Assembly (NCBI GenBank): GCA_964415795.1
Contig: CAYQBN010000008.1
Span: 62,001 to 126,000, forward strand
Origin: CALITV01 sp964415795
GTDB taxonomy: Bacteria > UBP6 > UBA1177 > JAKLFG01
DNA length: 64,000 bases
Reading direction: 5' to 3'
Shown: piece after piece, positions 35,123 to 44,269 of the stretch
How positions within the stretch are numbered: position 1 is the first letter of the stretch
Layout: the number at the start of each line of letters is the position of its first letter
Translations under genes and position numbers: made by a program
The notes under the pieces: model-generated
The model's input: only the letters and a program-made list of their open reading frames with translations
The model's database searches: none
Told to the model about the DNA's origin: nothing

Positions 35123-35943
35123 CGTGCACCTCCTTTGACCCGCGAGACCAAGTTCAGGTACGACTCGACGAATTCAGGGCGTTCCGCCTCATGGAAGATG
35201 CCGGTAACGATCTTGCCGTTCAGATCCTCAGGGCTCATCCCCTGCGCTTTGGCGATCGGCACCGCATTGTCGCGCTGCCACTTGAGCATGTCGAGATTGT
35301 CTTTGTACTTTGCCTTCTGCTTGCGGCCATGGGTGGTGTAGCAGGCCTCGATGACATCCACCACCGAGAACCCCTTATGCATGAGCGCTTTATGAATGTA
35401 GTCATCGAGTTGCGGGACATGGTAGGAGGTTCCGCGCGCCACGAATGTCGCGCCGGCGCCTTTGGCGAGGCTCACCACATCGAATTCGGGCTCGATGTGG
35501 CCGTAGGGCGCGGTCGCTGCCTTGTCGCCTTCGGGGGTCGTCGGCGAGTACTGACCTCCCGTCATCCCATAGATGCCATTGTTGAAGACGATGAGAGTGA
35601 TGTCTATGTTGCGGCGACACGCATGGATGAAGTGGTTCCCTCCGATCGCGAGCGCGTCACCGTCCCCCGAAACCACGATGACATGAAACTTCGGGTTGGC
35701 GAGCTTGACGCCGGTCGCGAACGCAAGGGCGCGCCCGTGAGCGGTGTGAAGCGTATTGCTGTCCACATAGCCCGGCAGGCGCGAGGCACACCCGATGCCG
35801 CTCACGAGCACGATGTCGTTTTTGTCCCAGCCGGTCTTGGCAATGGCGCGAATAAGCGACTTGAAGACGATGCCATGACCGCATCCGGGGCACCAAATAT
35901 GGGGAAGTTTTTCATTGCGGAGATAGGCGCTGTAATCGAACAT
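35119..35943 (-). CDS. korB: 2-oxoglutarate:ferredoxin oxidoreductase, beta (TPP-binding) subunit
   Basis: A 274-residue beta subunit. IWCPGCGHGI contributes iron-sulfur ligands, and GDGDALAIGGNHF with VFNNGIYGMTGGQ binds thiamine diphosphate and magnesium. The complex reversibly oxidises 2-oxoglutarate to succinyl-CoA with ferredoxin as electron carrier, so it can run in the oxidative or reductive TCA direction. It lies 10 bases after korA. Confidence 0.92.
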   Translation of the reverse strand: MFDYSAYLRNEKLPHIWCPGCGHGIVFKSLIRAIAKTGWDKNDIVLVSGIGCASRLPGYVDSNTLHTAHGRALAFATGVKLANPKFHVIVVSGDGDALAIGGNHFIHACRRNIDITLIVFNNGIYGMTGGQYSPTTPEGDKAATAPYGHIEPEFDVVSLAKGAGATFVARGTSYHVPQLDDYIHKALMHKGFSVVDVIEACYTTHGRKQKAKYKDNLDMLKWQRDNAVPIAKAQGMSPEDLNGKIVTGIFHEAERPEFVESYLNLVSRVKGGAR

Positions 35944-35953
35944 GACGACCTCC

Positions 35954-37084
35954 TTACCGGTGCTTCTCGATGGATGCCACGATGAACTCTGGGTCTATCG
36001 GCTCACCGTTCACGAGGTTGACCGGAACGATCTTCGACGCCGGCGCGAACCGCTCGACGACAGTGCGCAGCTGCCCGAGGTTCATCTCGGGAACGATGAT
36101 CCGTTTCGCCTTCTCGGCATAGGGTATGAACTGATGCTTCGGGAATGGCCAAAGAGTCACGGGACGGAAAAGGCCTGCCTTCACCCCTTTGCGTCGGTAC
36201 TCTTCGACGACATCTTCGGCGGCACGCGCCGCGGAACCGACCGCGACGAAGAGCATCTCGGCATCGTCGCCATAGCGGACATCGACCTTATCGACCAGCT
36301 CTCTCTGGTGATACACTTTTTCGATGATGCGGGCATTCGATTCCTGCACGATGCTCGGATCGGAGGTCGGGAACCCCGATTCGTCGTGATTGAGTCCCGT
36401 AACATGGAACCGGCTCGCTCCGAAGTTCGGCAGGCAGGCGGGATACTTCCCGTCGGCACGGTACGGCAGGCGGCAGACGCCATCGCTGTCGGGAAGCTTA
36501 CGATCGACCACCTCGAGTTCGCCGGGAGCCGGAATCGTGAGCTTTTCCCGCATGTGACCGACGATTTCGTCACCAAGGATGATGACCGGCGTGCGGAAGT
36601 ACTCGGCGATGTTGAATGCCCGCACCGTTTCGGTGAACATCTCTTCGACCGAGTTCGGCACGAGCGCGATAGCGGGATGGTCGCCGTGCGTTCCCCACTT
36701 CGCCTGCAAAAGGTCCGACTGAGCCGGCGAGGTCGGCAGGCCGGTCGAAGGGCCACCGCGCATGACGTTCACGATGACGCAGGGGACCTCGGCGATGCAG
36801 GCGTAACCGATGAGTTCCTGCATGAGCGAGAACCCGGGACCTGAGGTCGCCGTCATCGCTTTAGCGCCCGCGAGCGCGGCTCCGATCACCGCGCCGAGCG
36901 AAGCGATCTCGTCTTCCATCTGAATGAAAGCGCCGCCCCGCTTGGGCAGTTCCTCAGACATATGCTCCGCCACCTCGGTGGACGGCGTGATGGGATAGCC
37001 GGCAAAGAAGGAGCATCCGGCATAGAGAGCTCCTTCGGCGCAGGCGATATTGCCCTGAACAAACACCTCTTTTCTTTCGGTCAT
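35954..37084 (-). CDS. korA: 2-oxoglutarate:ferredoxin oxidoreductase, alpha subunit
   Basis: A 376-residue alpha subunit. The N-terminal half binds the pyrophosphate-side of TPP (AGYPITPSTEVAEHM, MEDEIASLGAVIGAALAG, TSGPGFSLMQE), and NVMRGGPSTGLPTSPAQSD is diagnostic of KorA/VorB. The C-terminal domain (LFRPVTLWPFP) contacts CoA. The ATG at 37084 follows korD by 8 bases; an upstream start at 37144 would overlap korD. Confidence 0.93.
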   Translation of the reverse strand: MTERKEVFVQGNIACAEGALYAGCSFFAGYPITPSTEVAEHMSEELPKRGGAFIQMEDEIASLGAVIGAALAGAKAMTATSGPGFSLMQELIGYACIAEVPCVIVNVMRGGPSTGLPTSPAQSDLLQAKWGTHGDHPAIALVPNSVEEMFTETVRAFNIAEYFRTPVIILGDEIVGHMREKLTIPAPGELEVVDRKLPDSDGVCRLPYRADGKYPACLPNFGASRFHVTGLNHDESGFPTSDPSIVQESNARIIEKVYHQRELVDKVDVRYGDDAEMLFVAVGSAARAAEDVVEEYRRKGVKAGLFRPVTLWPFPKHQFIPYAEKAKRIIVPEMNLGQLRTVVERFAPASKIVPVNLVNGEPIDPEFIVASIEKHR

Positions 37085-37092
37085 AGTGCGCC

Positions 37093-37347
37093 TCACTTTG
37101 CTTTCTTTTCCTTTTTCTCGATGAAAATGGCGAAATCGGGACACCGGAGCTCACAGAGTCCGCACGCGATGCATTTTTCCATCGCACTCGCCGTCGCCAC
37201 TAGTCGTTTTCGGTCGAGCGTCAGCACCTTCGCAGGACAGAACTCGATGCAGATGCGGCACCCTTTGCACAGAAGGGGAATAATGCGGAGAATCCCCTTC
37301 TCGTTCTCGAAAGTCTCCTCGGGGAATCGTTTCTTTTGTTCGGCCAT
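37093..37347 (-). CDS. korD: 2-oxoglutarate:ferredoxin oxidoreductase, delta (2[4Fe-4S] ferredoxin) subunit
   Basis: An 84-residue ferredoxin-like subunit. Two clusters of cysteines, LCKGCRICIEFCP and KCIACGLCELRCP, each fit CxxCxxCxxxCP binding of a 4Fe-4S cluster. It passes electrons from the TPP site to free ferredoxin. I choose the ATG at 37347, with AGGAG 10 bases upstream; a TTG at 37368 is less likely. Confidence 0.92.
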   Translation of the reverse strand: MAEQKKRFPEETFENEKGILRIIPLLCKGCRICIEFCPAKVLTLDRKRLVATASAMEKCIACGLCELRCPDFAIFIEKKEKKAK

Positions 37348-37364
37348 ATCGCTTCTCTCCTCTA

Positions 37365-37877
37365 TCAAGGATATCGGTTACCAGCCGTATCGAGCGACAT
37401 CATGGCAACAAAATCGCACACTGTCAACTCAAAGAGTGCCTCGGCGCCCAATTCTCCGTAACCGACTGTTTTCAGGGAACATACTCGCGCCCCATACCAC
37501 GCCCCGGCACCACCGAAGGCCTGCAGATAGCAGACCTTGCTCTTTTGGAGGATCCGATTCGATGTTTCGTCAAGAGGACCTTTGCCGACGATTGCCACGA
37601 TCCCACGATCGGCAAGGAAGGAAAAATAGGCGGCGAGACGACGACTCGTCGTCGGACCTATCGCGCCTCGCCCTTCCGCGAGCCCCGGGGTAGGACCGGC
37701 AAAAAACACCACGCGGCCGTCAAACTCCGTCGGCAAGGAGTCACCACGTCGCCAAGTCTCGATCAAACAGGCAAGCGATCGATCACGCAACGCAATGAGC
37801 GATCCTTCGAGCGAAACGAGCGTCCCGGCAGGGACGGCTTTCAGCCCTGCGATGTCCGAACACGAGACGACCTTCAT
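37365..37877 (-). CDS. fumB: Class I fumarate hydratase, beta (C-terminal) subunit
   Basis: A 170-residue beta-subunit of iron-sulfur fumarase. FFAGPTPGLAEGRGAIGPTTSRRL is the conserved nucleus of the C-terminal domain, followed by GIVAIVGKGPLD and LQAFGGAGAWYGARV. With the alpha subunit it interconverts fumarate and malate. The name fumB here means beta subunit, not the E. coli isozyme. The ATG overlaps the alpha-subunit stop by 4 bases. Confidence 0.9.
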   Translation of the reverse strand: MKVVSCSDIAGLKAVPAGTLVSLEGSLIALRDRSLACLIETWRRGDSLPTEFDGRVVFFAGPTPGLAEGRGAIGPTTSRRLAAYFSFLADRGIVAIVGKGPLDETSNRILQKSKVCYLQAFGGAGAWYGARVCSLKTVGYGELGAEALFELTVCDFVAMMSLDTAGNRYP

Positions 37878-38728
37878 AGAACCACCCTGCCACGCCGGAA
37901 ACTATGACAGTTAAGGAGAACCGCTACCGGCAACATCGAAATATGGGTGGGCGCCGTTCGCGTGAAAAGAGCGCTCACCGGTTTCACGCCGGGAAAACCG
38001 AGGATACCGTAGCCGAGATCAGGAAGCCGCGCCGTGACGAGTTCGCGCAGTTCGGGATCATCGTTGCTCTCAAAGAGGAGCGCTTCTTCGGCGAGTGGAG
38101 CGACCGAAGAAAAGGCGCCGCCGACACCGACCCCTACCACATAAGGAGGACACCCGGCGCCGCCCGCATCGCGAAGCACCGAAAGGATGAAGTCGGCGAC
38201 CCCCGCGCGCCCGGCAGAGGGCGGGAGCATCGCGAGCCGCGATACATTCTCCGATCCGCCCCCTTTCACGAGCGCAGAGATCTCGAAACCGGCTCCTTCG
38301 GTCTCCTCGACATGAAGCACTGCCGGCGTATTATCACCGGTATTCTTTCGCTCGAATGGGCGATCGACCATTGAACAGCGCAATCCACCGTCGCGGTAGG
38401 CGCGCCGCACCGCCTCATCCAGAAGCGGCTGAAGGGCACTTGCCCCCGAGAAGGTGACGAACTTGCCTTTACGCACATAGAGATGAACCGTACCGCAGTC
38501 CTGACAGAGCGGCCGCTTCTCCTCGCGGGCGATACGGAGATTCTCGTCGAGGATACGAGCGCACTCCCGTTCGACGCCGGTCATGCCGGGCTCGCAAAAA
38601 GTGACGCCGCGCAGGGAAGGCGGGTCGGTATTGATATCACGAAGCAACCGCTCGAGTGCCGAGACGATCGCTTCGCCGTCAACGATCCTCATGCCCGCAG
38701 TATTGGCACCGACCGGTGCCGAAGTCAA
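37874..38728 (-). CDS. fumA: Class I fumarate hydratase, alpha (N-terminal) subunit
   Basis: A subunit of about 284 residues carrying the 4Fe-4S cluster. The expected cysteines lie in PLCQDCGTV, GGAGCPPYVVGVG and LLNCHSFRRG. The cluster makes the enzyme oxygen-sensitive, in keeping with an anaerobic lifestyle. I take the TTG at 38728 as start because AGGGGAGG lies 8 bases upstream; an ATG at 38692, without a good Shine-Dalgarno sequence, gives a 272-residue form close to family length. It opens the fum-kor operon. Confidence 0.9.
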   Translation of the reverse strand: MTSAPVGANTAGMRIVDGEAIVSALERLLRDINTDPPSLRGVTFCEPGMTGVERECARILDENLRIAREEKRPLCQDCGTVHLYVRKGKFVTFSGASALQPLLDEAVRRAYRDGGLRCSMVDRPFERKNTGDNTPAVLHVEETEGAGFEISALVKGGGSENVSRLAMLPPSAGRAGVADFILSVLRDAGGAGCPPYVVGVGVGGAFSSVAPLAEEALLFESNDDPELRELVTARLPDLGYGILGFPGVKPVSALFTRTAPTHISMLPVAVLLNCHSFRRGRVVL

Positions 38729-38745
38729 GTTAGTCGCCTCCCCTC

Positions 38746-38773
38746 TTGACCACCTCAGTGTGGTGCTTATCAA
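38746..38773 (+). promoter_or_regulatory. Promoter for hsp20 with an inverted repeat in the spacer
   Basis: TTGACC (38746-38751) and TATCAA (38768-38773) are separated by 16 bases. An inverted repeat ACCAC-N6-GTGGT (38749-38764) spans the -35 and spacer and could be an operator. No CIRCE element or sigma-32 site is visible. Confidence 0.5.
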
Positions 38774-38832
38774 AAAAGTCGTGAAAAGTTCGTTGAACGA
38801 TGAGTAACCACTAGTAAAAAAGGAGGTGTGTC

Positions 38833-39276
38833 ATGTCGCTCATCAAAAGGTACGAGACTCCTGAACGGAATCCGATCAGCCGTTACTACGGCGGGCTCTT
38901 CGGCGATCTGTTCAGCGATCTGTTCGACAACGCCTTTGCGACGATGACCGGCGAGGTGTGGCCGCGGGTGGACATCGAGGAGACCGACGACGCCTATCTC
39001 ATCAAGGCGGAACTGCCGGGGATGAAGAAGGAGGATGTGGCGGTCGAGATTCGTAACAATGTGCTCTCCATCTCGGGCGAGCGTAAGGAGACCCGCGAAG
39101 AGAAGAGCAAGAATGTCCACCGGCGCGAGAGCTTCGTCGGCAGTTTCTGCCGCAACTTCTCGCTTCCCGATCAGGTCGCGGTCGAGAAGGTAGAGGCGGA
39201 ATTCAAGGACGGCGTGCTCCGGCTCACCATTCCGAAGAGCGAGGAGCGCAAGCCGCGTAAGATCGCTATCAAATAG
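38833..39276 (+). CDS. Hsp20/alpha-crystallin family small heat-shock protein
   Basis: A 147-residue small heat-shock chaperone. The alpha-crystallin domain covers residues 40-140, with KAELPGMKKEDVAVEIRNN, ISGERK and FKDGVLRLTIPK; the C-terminal RKIAIK matches the oligomerisation tail. It holds unfolding proteins until ATP-dependent chaperones act. AAGGAGG lies 7 bases before the ATG. It is a single-gene transcript with its own terminator. Confidence 0.93.
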   Translation: MSLIKRYETPERNPISRYYGGLFGDLFSDLFDNAFATMTGEVWPRVDIEETDDAYLIKAELPGMKKEDVAVEIRNNVLSISGERKETREEKSKNVHRRESFVGSFCRNFSLPDQVAVEKVEAEFKDGVLRLTIPKSEERKPRKIAIK

Positions 39277-39305
39277 AGGCCTCACACGATCGGTGTTCAG
39301 GAATC

Positions 39306-39332
39306 GCCCCCGCTCCGGCGGGGGCTTTTTTT
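39306..39332 (+). terminator. Rho-independent terminator of hsp20
   Basis: GCCCCCGC (39306-39313), loop TCCG and GCGGGGGC (39318-39325) form an 8-bp stem followed by seven T (39326-39332). The T run reaches the last base of the convergent truB stop codon. Confidence 0.92.
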
Positions 39333-40213
39333 CAGTCGTTCCCGAGATAGGCACCGTAACGGTAGATGTGTCCCTCCCGCTCTATAAGGAATGCCGGTTC
39401 TCCGGCGTAAAACACGACATTCGGCCCTTCGGCGAGATTGAGTCCGAGCGAACGGATATCGGCGCCGTTGCGCAGGCGCCAGTAGAGGGTGTCGCCTACC
39501 GTTATCCACGGAAAGGTGCGCAGAAAATCGATGATGCTCATTTTAGCGCGATCGACCTTATCGGGCGCGTTTCGTATCTCACCGAGACGCACCGCGTTCT
39601 CGATGGTGAACGGCCCCACCTTCTCGCGGGTAAGATTGACCAGCACCGCACCGGTACCGGCGACCGCTCCTATGTCGCGAACGAGTGAACGGATGTAGGT
39701 CCCTTTCGAACATTCGACGACGAAAGAAACCTTCGTCCGATCGACGGGGGTAAGCACCAGAAGATAGATCTCGACTTCTTTCGGGGGCAGATCCACCTTC
39801 TCTCCGCGGCGTGCCTTGGCATAGGATCGAACGCCACCGACGCGGACCGCCGAATAGTCGGGAGGTATCTGGCGAATACGACCGCTGAAGATGCCGATGA
39901 TGCGTTCCCAATCCACCGCAAAAGCGTCGGCCTCGGGATGGGTCGTCGTAACGGCACTCTCGATATCGTGGCTCGGACTTTCCTTTCCGAGTTCGAACTC
40001 GCCGACATAGCGCTTGCGCGCATCGGTGACGAAGCGCATGAGTTTCGTGGCTCGGTTCACCGCTACCACAAGCAGACCCGCGGCCATCGGATCGAGCGTT
40101 CCGCAGTGACCTGCCTTTTTGATCTTGAGGAGCCGTTTGAGACGATCGAGCGCCTCGGCCGAGGTAAGTCCCGGCTCTTTGAAGAACGAAAGGAAGTAGG
40201 CATTATCGCTCAT
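39332..40213 (-). CDS. truB: tRNA pseudouridine(55) synthase
   Basis: A 293-residue TruB. The catalytic aspartate lies in KAGHCGTLDPMAAGLL; YVGEFELGKESPSHDIES and RIRQIPPDYSAVRVGG are typical, with the C-terminal PUA-like part. It isomerises U55 in the T-loop of tRNAs and acts as a tRNA chaperone. It overlaps the DHH gene by 11 bases and is the last gene of the rimP-nusA-infB operon; rpsO, its common neighbour, is not here. Confidence 0.94.
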   Translation of the reverse strand: MSDNAYFLSFFKEPGLTSAEALDRLKRLLKIKKAGHCGTLDPMAAGLLVVAVNRATKLMRFVTDARKRYVGEFELGKESPSHDIESAVTTTHPEADAFAVDWERIIGIFSGRIRQIPPDYSAVRVGGVRSYAKARRGEKVDLPPKEVEIYLLVLTPVDRTKVSFVVECSKGTYIRSLVRDIGAVAGTGAVLVNLTREKVGPFTIENAVRLGEIRNAPDKVDRAKMSIIDFLRTFPWITVGDTLYWRLRNGADIRSLGLNLAEGPNVVFYAGEPAFLIEREGHIYRYGAYLGND

Positions 40214-41180
40214 GCATCACCTTGCGCATGATGCGCTCGACAAGTACGCAGGCCTCTTCGAACGAACCGCGGAACTCGAAACCGGCAGCGTTGCGGTGAC
40301 CGCCGCCACCGAGTTCATGGGCGATGCGCGACACATCTATCGCCCCCTTGCTGCGCACGCTCGCCTTGTAATGGCCCGGAGCCAGTTCCCGGAAGCGGAA
40401 TGCGGCTTCGACTCCCCTGATGGCCCGCGCATAGTTTATGAACGAATCTATGTGATCGGGACCGACGCCGTGCCGCGCCATCTGTTCGAGGGTTACTTGG
40501 AACACCGCCGCACGACCGTCGGCAAGCAACCGTATCGAAGAGATCGCCTCTCCGAGGAGCCGCACCTGTCCCTCCGGCATCTCCTCCCATATCTGCGCCG
40601 CCACCTCCCACGGGTCCACATACTCGACCAGCTCGGCGAGCATCTCGAACGCCTCCCGGTTCGTGGCGCTGTAACGCATTCCCCCGGTATCGGCCATAAC
40701 TGCCGCATAGAGACAGAGCGCGATCTCCGGTGTCACGGCAAAACCGTGCTTTTTCATAAAACGGTAAACGAGCGCCGCGGTCGCCGCCGCTCCGTCATCG
40801 AGAAAAGTTTGATCGAAGAACGATGCAGGATCACGATAAACGACATGGTGATCGAAGAGGATCTTGGGCCTCGTGGTCACGCAAAGTCGCCGATAGAGGT
40901 CGTTGCCAACGCGGTGCGGACCGCCGGCGTCGACGACGAGGTAAAGATCAGGCTCCTCGTCCGAAAGACGACTGGTCACCCGATCGGCCCCCGGAAGAAA
41001 CAAGAAGTTATAGGGAAAGGGATCCACCGAATAGAGCGTCGTCGCTATGCCTCGATCGGAGAGAAGGTGATACAACGCCAGAGACGATCCGACGCTGTCA
41101 CCGTCGGGGTTCTCGTGACCGGAGACCAAGGCGCTCCGCACGGTGCCGAGAAGAACGGCGAGATCATTCTGCTTGGTCAT
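40203..41180 (-). CDS. nrnA: DHH/DHHA1 phosphoesterase (NrnA-like oligoribonuclease / pAp phosphatase)
   Basis: A 325-residue two-domain enzyme. The DHH domain has GHENPDGDSVGSSLAL, LVVDAGG and the name-giving LFDHHV; the DHHA1 domain has GGGHRNAAGFEF, which binds the nucleotide. NrnA-type enzymes degrade 2-5-mer RNA and dephosphorylate pAp. The gene is commonly placed between rbfA and truB, as here. I choose the ATG at 41180; a GTG at 41189 would extend it three residues. It overlaps rbfA by 17 bases. Confidence 0.9.
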   Translation of the reverse strand: MTKQNDLAVLLGTVRSALVSGHENPDGDSVGSSLALYHLLSDRGIATTLYSVDPFPYNFLFLPGADRVTSRLSDEEPDLYLVVDAGGPHRVGNDLYRRLCVTTRPKILFDHHVVYRDPASFFDQTFLDDGAAATAALVYRFMKKHGFAVTPEIALCLYAAVMADTGGMRYSATNREAFEMLAELVEYVDPWEVAAQIWEEMPEGQVRLLGEAISSIRLLADGRAAVFQVTLEQMARHGVGPDHIDSFINYARAIRGVEAAFRFRELAPGHYKASVRSKGAIDVSRIAHELGGGGHRNAAGFEFRGSFEEACVLVERIMRKVMHER

Positions 41181-41541
41181 CGTCGCCACCAGCCCGTTCG
41201 CGGCTCAGCGTATCGAGGAGTTCCTGAAGACGCACGACCGATTCGGCCGTCTCGTCGAAACGGAAGTGGAGCAGCGGTGCGAACTTGAGATGCCGCATCT
41301 CCTTGGCGAGCAACCGCCGGATATGGCGTTCTTCTTCGGCAAGACGATCCTGCGCGAACTTGCGGGGCACCCCCGGCATGAGGGTGTACCGCACCGTCGC
41401 TTCGCGCAGGTCAGGACTCGCCGAAACCTCTTGGATAATGAGACCCGCAAGCGGCGTCTCCGCATACTCACGCAAAAAGATCACCGAGAGGTTCTTGCGG
41501 ATGGCCTGCGCCACCCGTTCCCGGCGAAAGTGGCCCGTCAT
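41164..41541 (-). CDS. rbfA: Ribosome-binding factor A
   Basis: A 125-residue single KH-type RbfA. It begins with RRERVAQAIRKNLSVIF, and LREATVRYTLMPG and LLAKEMRHLKFAPLLHFRFDET are characteristic. It helps mature the 3'/5' ends of 16S rRNA in the 30S subunit. It starts one base after infB ends and belongs to the same transcript. Confidence 0.92.
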   Translation of the reverse strand: MTGHFRRERVAQAIRKNLSVIFLREYAETPLAGLIIQEVSASPDLREATVRYTLMPGVPRKFAQDRLAEEERHIRRLLAKEMRHLKFAPLLHFRFDETAESVVRLQELLDTLSRERAGGDDDQAE

Positions 41542-41542
41542 G

Positions 41543-44269
41543 TTACACCACCGCGTCGGCGATCTGGGTATCTACATAGCACTCGATGATGTCGCCCTCC
41601 TTGATGTCGTTGTAGTTCTCGATGCCCATGCCGCATTCGAGCCCTGCTTTGACCTCACGAGCATCGTCCTTGAAATGCTTGAGCGACGAGAGACGCCCTT
41701 CGTAAATGACCACATTGTCGCGGATGAGCTTGACCCGCCCGTTCCGGACGATCCGGCCATCGGTGACCATACAACCGGCGATGTTGCCGACCTTCGTGAT
41801 GCGGAACACCTGCCGCACCTCGGCGGAACCGACATATTGCTCCTTCACCAGCGGCGCCAATTTCCCCGTCATGGCCGCCTTCAACGCGTCAATGAGGTCA
41901 TAGATGATCGAAAAGATGCGAATGTCCACCTGTTCGGTAGACGCAACCTGCTTCGCCTTATTGTCCACGCGAACATTGAACCCAAAGATGATAGCCTTCG
42001 ATGCCGATGCGAGAAGGACATCGTTCTCGGTGATACCACCGACGCCGCTGTGGATGATTCGGACCCGGAGCTTCTCGTGCTCGATCTTCTTTATCGAGTT
42101 CACGATCGCTTCGACCGATCCGTCCACATCGGCCTTGACGATGAGGTTGAAGTCCTGCACATCGCCACCCTCGATCTTTGCGAACAGGTTATCGAGACTC
42201 ACCTTCTCCTCTTTCTCGAAGCGCTGTTCCTTGAGTTTGTTCTTGCGCAGATCCACGAACCCCCGCGCTTTCTTTTCGTCAGAGAAGGTATAGAGCATCT
42301 CCCCTGCCGGAGGCACACTGTCGAGACCGGTGATCTCGACCGCCATCGAGGGACCCGCCTCCTTCACGCGGTTGCCGCGCCAATCGGTCATCGAACGAAC
42401 ATAGCCGAAGGCGGTCGCCGTGGCGACGAGGTCGCCGACCCTGAGCGTCCCGTCCTTGACGAGCGCAGTGGCCACCGGACCGCGTCCCGGATCCATGCGT
42501 GACTCGATGACGACGCCGGTAGCCGGTTTGTCAGGATTCGCCTTGAGATCCATCACCTCCACCTGCAGGAGCACCGTCTCAAGCAGTTTGTCTATGTTGA
42601 TGCGCTGTTTAGCCGAGATCTCGACGAAAAGGTTCGACCCGCCCCACTCTTCGGGCACGATGTCGTACTTGAGGAGATCCTGTCGCACCCGCTCGGGATT
42701 CGCCTCCGGCTTGTCTATCTTGTTGATGGCGACTATGATGGGAACATTCGCCGCTTTTGCGTGGTTTATCGCCTCTACCGTCTGCGGCATGACGCCGTCA
42801 TCGGCCGCGACGATGAGAATGACGAGGTCGGTCGCTTGCGCGCCGCGCGAGCGCATCGCGGTGAACGCCTCATGGCCCGGAGTATCGAGGAAGGTTATCT
42901 TCCCCTTCTCGAGTTCGACGGTGTAGGCACCGATGTGTTGGGTGATGCCACCCGCCTCGCGGTCCACGATGTTGGTGTTACGGATCGCGTCGAGCAGTTT
43001 GGTCTTCCCATGGTCGACATGCCCCATGACCGTGACGACCGGGGGCCGCGGCACGAGACGCTCGGGCGCGTCTTCGTGCTTTTCGAGGAAATCCTCCTCG
43101 GAAAGCGCCACATTCTCCACTTGGAATCCGAACTCACCCGCCAGCACCGTCGCCGTATCGAGGTTGATGCGATCGTTGATGCCAGCCGCTTCTCCGAGTT
43201 GCATGAGTTTCTTGATGAGCTCCGCGGCCTTCACTCCCATGCGCCGGGCAAGCTCGGCTACCACCACCGTGTTCTCTATGCGAATGATCTTCTTTATCGC
43301 CTTGGTAGGATTCGGTGCTGGCCGCGGCGTTGGCACGGAAGGACGGACCGTCTTTTTGTGCGCTACGGGCCGTGCAACCTCTTCTTCATCTTCGCCCTTG
43401 AAAACGGAAACATCCACGCCGCGTATTTTCATCTTCGCTTGGCGCTGTTCCTCTCCGCGCCCTTTGGCGCGCCGGTCACTGGGACGGGACGACGGGAAGC
43501 GCTTCTGCGGCCCGGGGCGCTCCTCTTCGCTTTCCGGAATGACCACCTTGCGTTTCTTATAGTGATGGCCGGTCCCTTCATCTTCCTCTTCTTCTTCCAC
43601 CCGCTGTTGTTGCCGATCATAGGCAGGCACCGCCGGTGTCACTGGGCGATCTTCGGGAGCCGGATCTATGCGGAACGACGGTTTCAGAAGCAGCTCGTCC
43701 ATGGGCGAGATCTCCGGCTCCGCCGGTTTGGCGGCGGGCACCGGTTCTTCGCTGGTCACCGGGGCAGGCGACGGCGACGGCTCAGCCGGCGCAGGTTCCG
43801 CTGGCGCAGGCGTCACCGGCGGCTGTTGTTCGGCTTGCGCTGCCTGTTCCGCACGCTTTTCTTCCGGCAGATAAGAGCGTTCCTCGCGGCGACGAAGAAC
43901 CACGACCGGCTTTTTGACTTCCGGTTCGGGTTCAGGCGGCATCTCCTTCTTACGGGAAGATGCCTGCGGTTTCGCTTCCGAAGGCGATTTCGGCGTTTTC
44001 GCTTGCTTCGTTTCAGCAGGCTTCTCGGCCTCCCGAGAAGGCTTCTTCTCCGCGGTCTTTTTCGCGGTGCCTTTCGTCGCCTTCGCCGCCTTCGTCTCCG
44101 CGGGCTTCTCGACCTCATTCTCCGGTTTCGCGGCCTTCGCTTTTCCGGTCTTCTTGGTCTCTTTTTCCTTTTCCGGTTTCACCGTCTCTTTCTTCGCCTT
44201 TCCCGAGGATTCTTTCTTGACCCCCGTCTTCGGCGTGGTCTCCTCACCGGTTTTTTTGCTGCTACCCAT
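41543..44269 (-). CDS. infB: Translation initiation factor IF-2
   Basis: A 908-residue IF-2. Residues 1-310 are a low-complexity Lys/Ala/Glu/Pro-rich region, followed by the IF2-N domain (NTVVVAELARRMGVKAAELIKKLMQLG). The GTPase has GHVDHGKTKLLDAIR (G1), DTPGHEAFTAMRSRG (G3) and NKIDKPEANP (G4), followed by domains II-IV ending near the conserved C-terminus. It brings fMet-tRNA to the ribosome and promotes subunit joining. The ATG is directly after the YlxR/L7Ae stop. Confidence 0.96.
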   Translation of the reverse strand: MGSSKKTGEETTPKTGVKKESSGKAKKETVKPEKEKETKKTGKAKAAKPENEVEKPAETKAAKATKGTAKKTAEKKPSREAEKPAETKQAKTPKSPSEAKPQASSRKKEMPPEPEPEVKKPVVVLRRREERSYLPEEKRAEQAAQAEQQPPVTPAPAEPAPAEPSPSPAPVTSEEPVPAAKPAEPEISPMDELLLKPSFRIDPAPEDRPVTPAVPAYDRQQQRVEEEEEDEGTGHHYKKRKVVIPESEEERPGPQKRFPSSRPSDRRAKGRGEEQRQAKMKIRGVDVSVFKGEDEEEVARPVAHKKTVRPSVPTPRPAPNPTKAIKKIIRIENTVVVAELARRMGVKAAELIKKLMQLGEAAGINDRINLDTATVLAGEFGFQVENVALSEEDFLEKHEDAPERLVPRPPVVTVMGHVDHGKTKLLDAIRNTNIVDREAGGITQHIGAYTVELEKGKITFLDTPGHEAFTAMRSRGAQATDLVILIVAADDGVMPQTVEAINHAKAANVPIIVAINKIDKPEANPERVRQDLLKYDIVPEEWGGSNLFVEISAKQRINIDKLLETVLLQVEVMDLKANPDKPATGVVIESRMDPGRGPVATALVKDGTLRVGDLVATATAFGYVRSMTDWRGNRVKEAGPSMAVEITGLDSVPPAGEMLYTFSDEKKARGFVDLRKNKLKEQRFEKEEKVSLDNLFAKIEGGDVQDFNLIVKADVDGSVEAIVNSIKKIEHEKLRVRIIHSGVGGITENDVLLASASKAIIFGFNVRVDNKAKQVASTEQVDIRIFSIIYDLIDALKAAMTGKLAPLVKEQYVGSAEVRQVFRITKVGNIAGCMVTDGRIVRNGRVKLIRDNVVIYEGRLSSLKHFKDDAREVKAGLECGMGIENYNDIKEGDIIECYVDTQIADAVV

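Noticed and set aside
34121..35341. Plus-strand 406-codon open frame spanning the end of the ruvB-linked gene and korC
   Set aside because: Arg-rich, crosses from one real gene into the antisense of another, no ribosome site.
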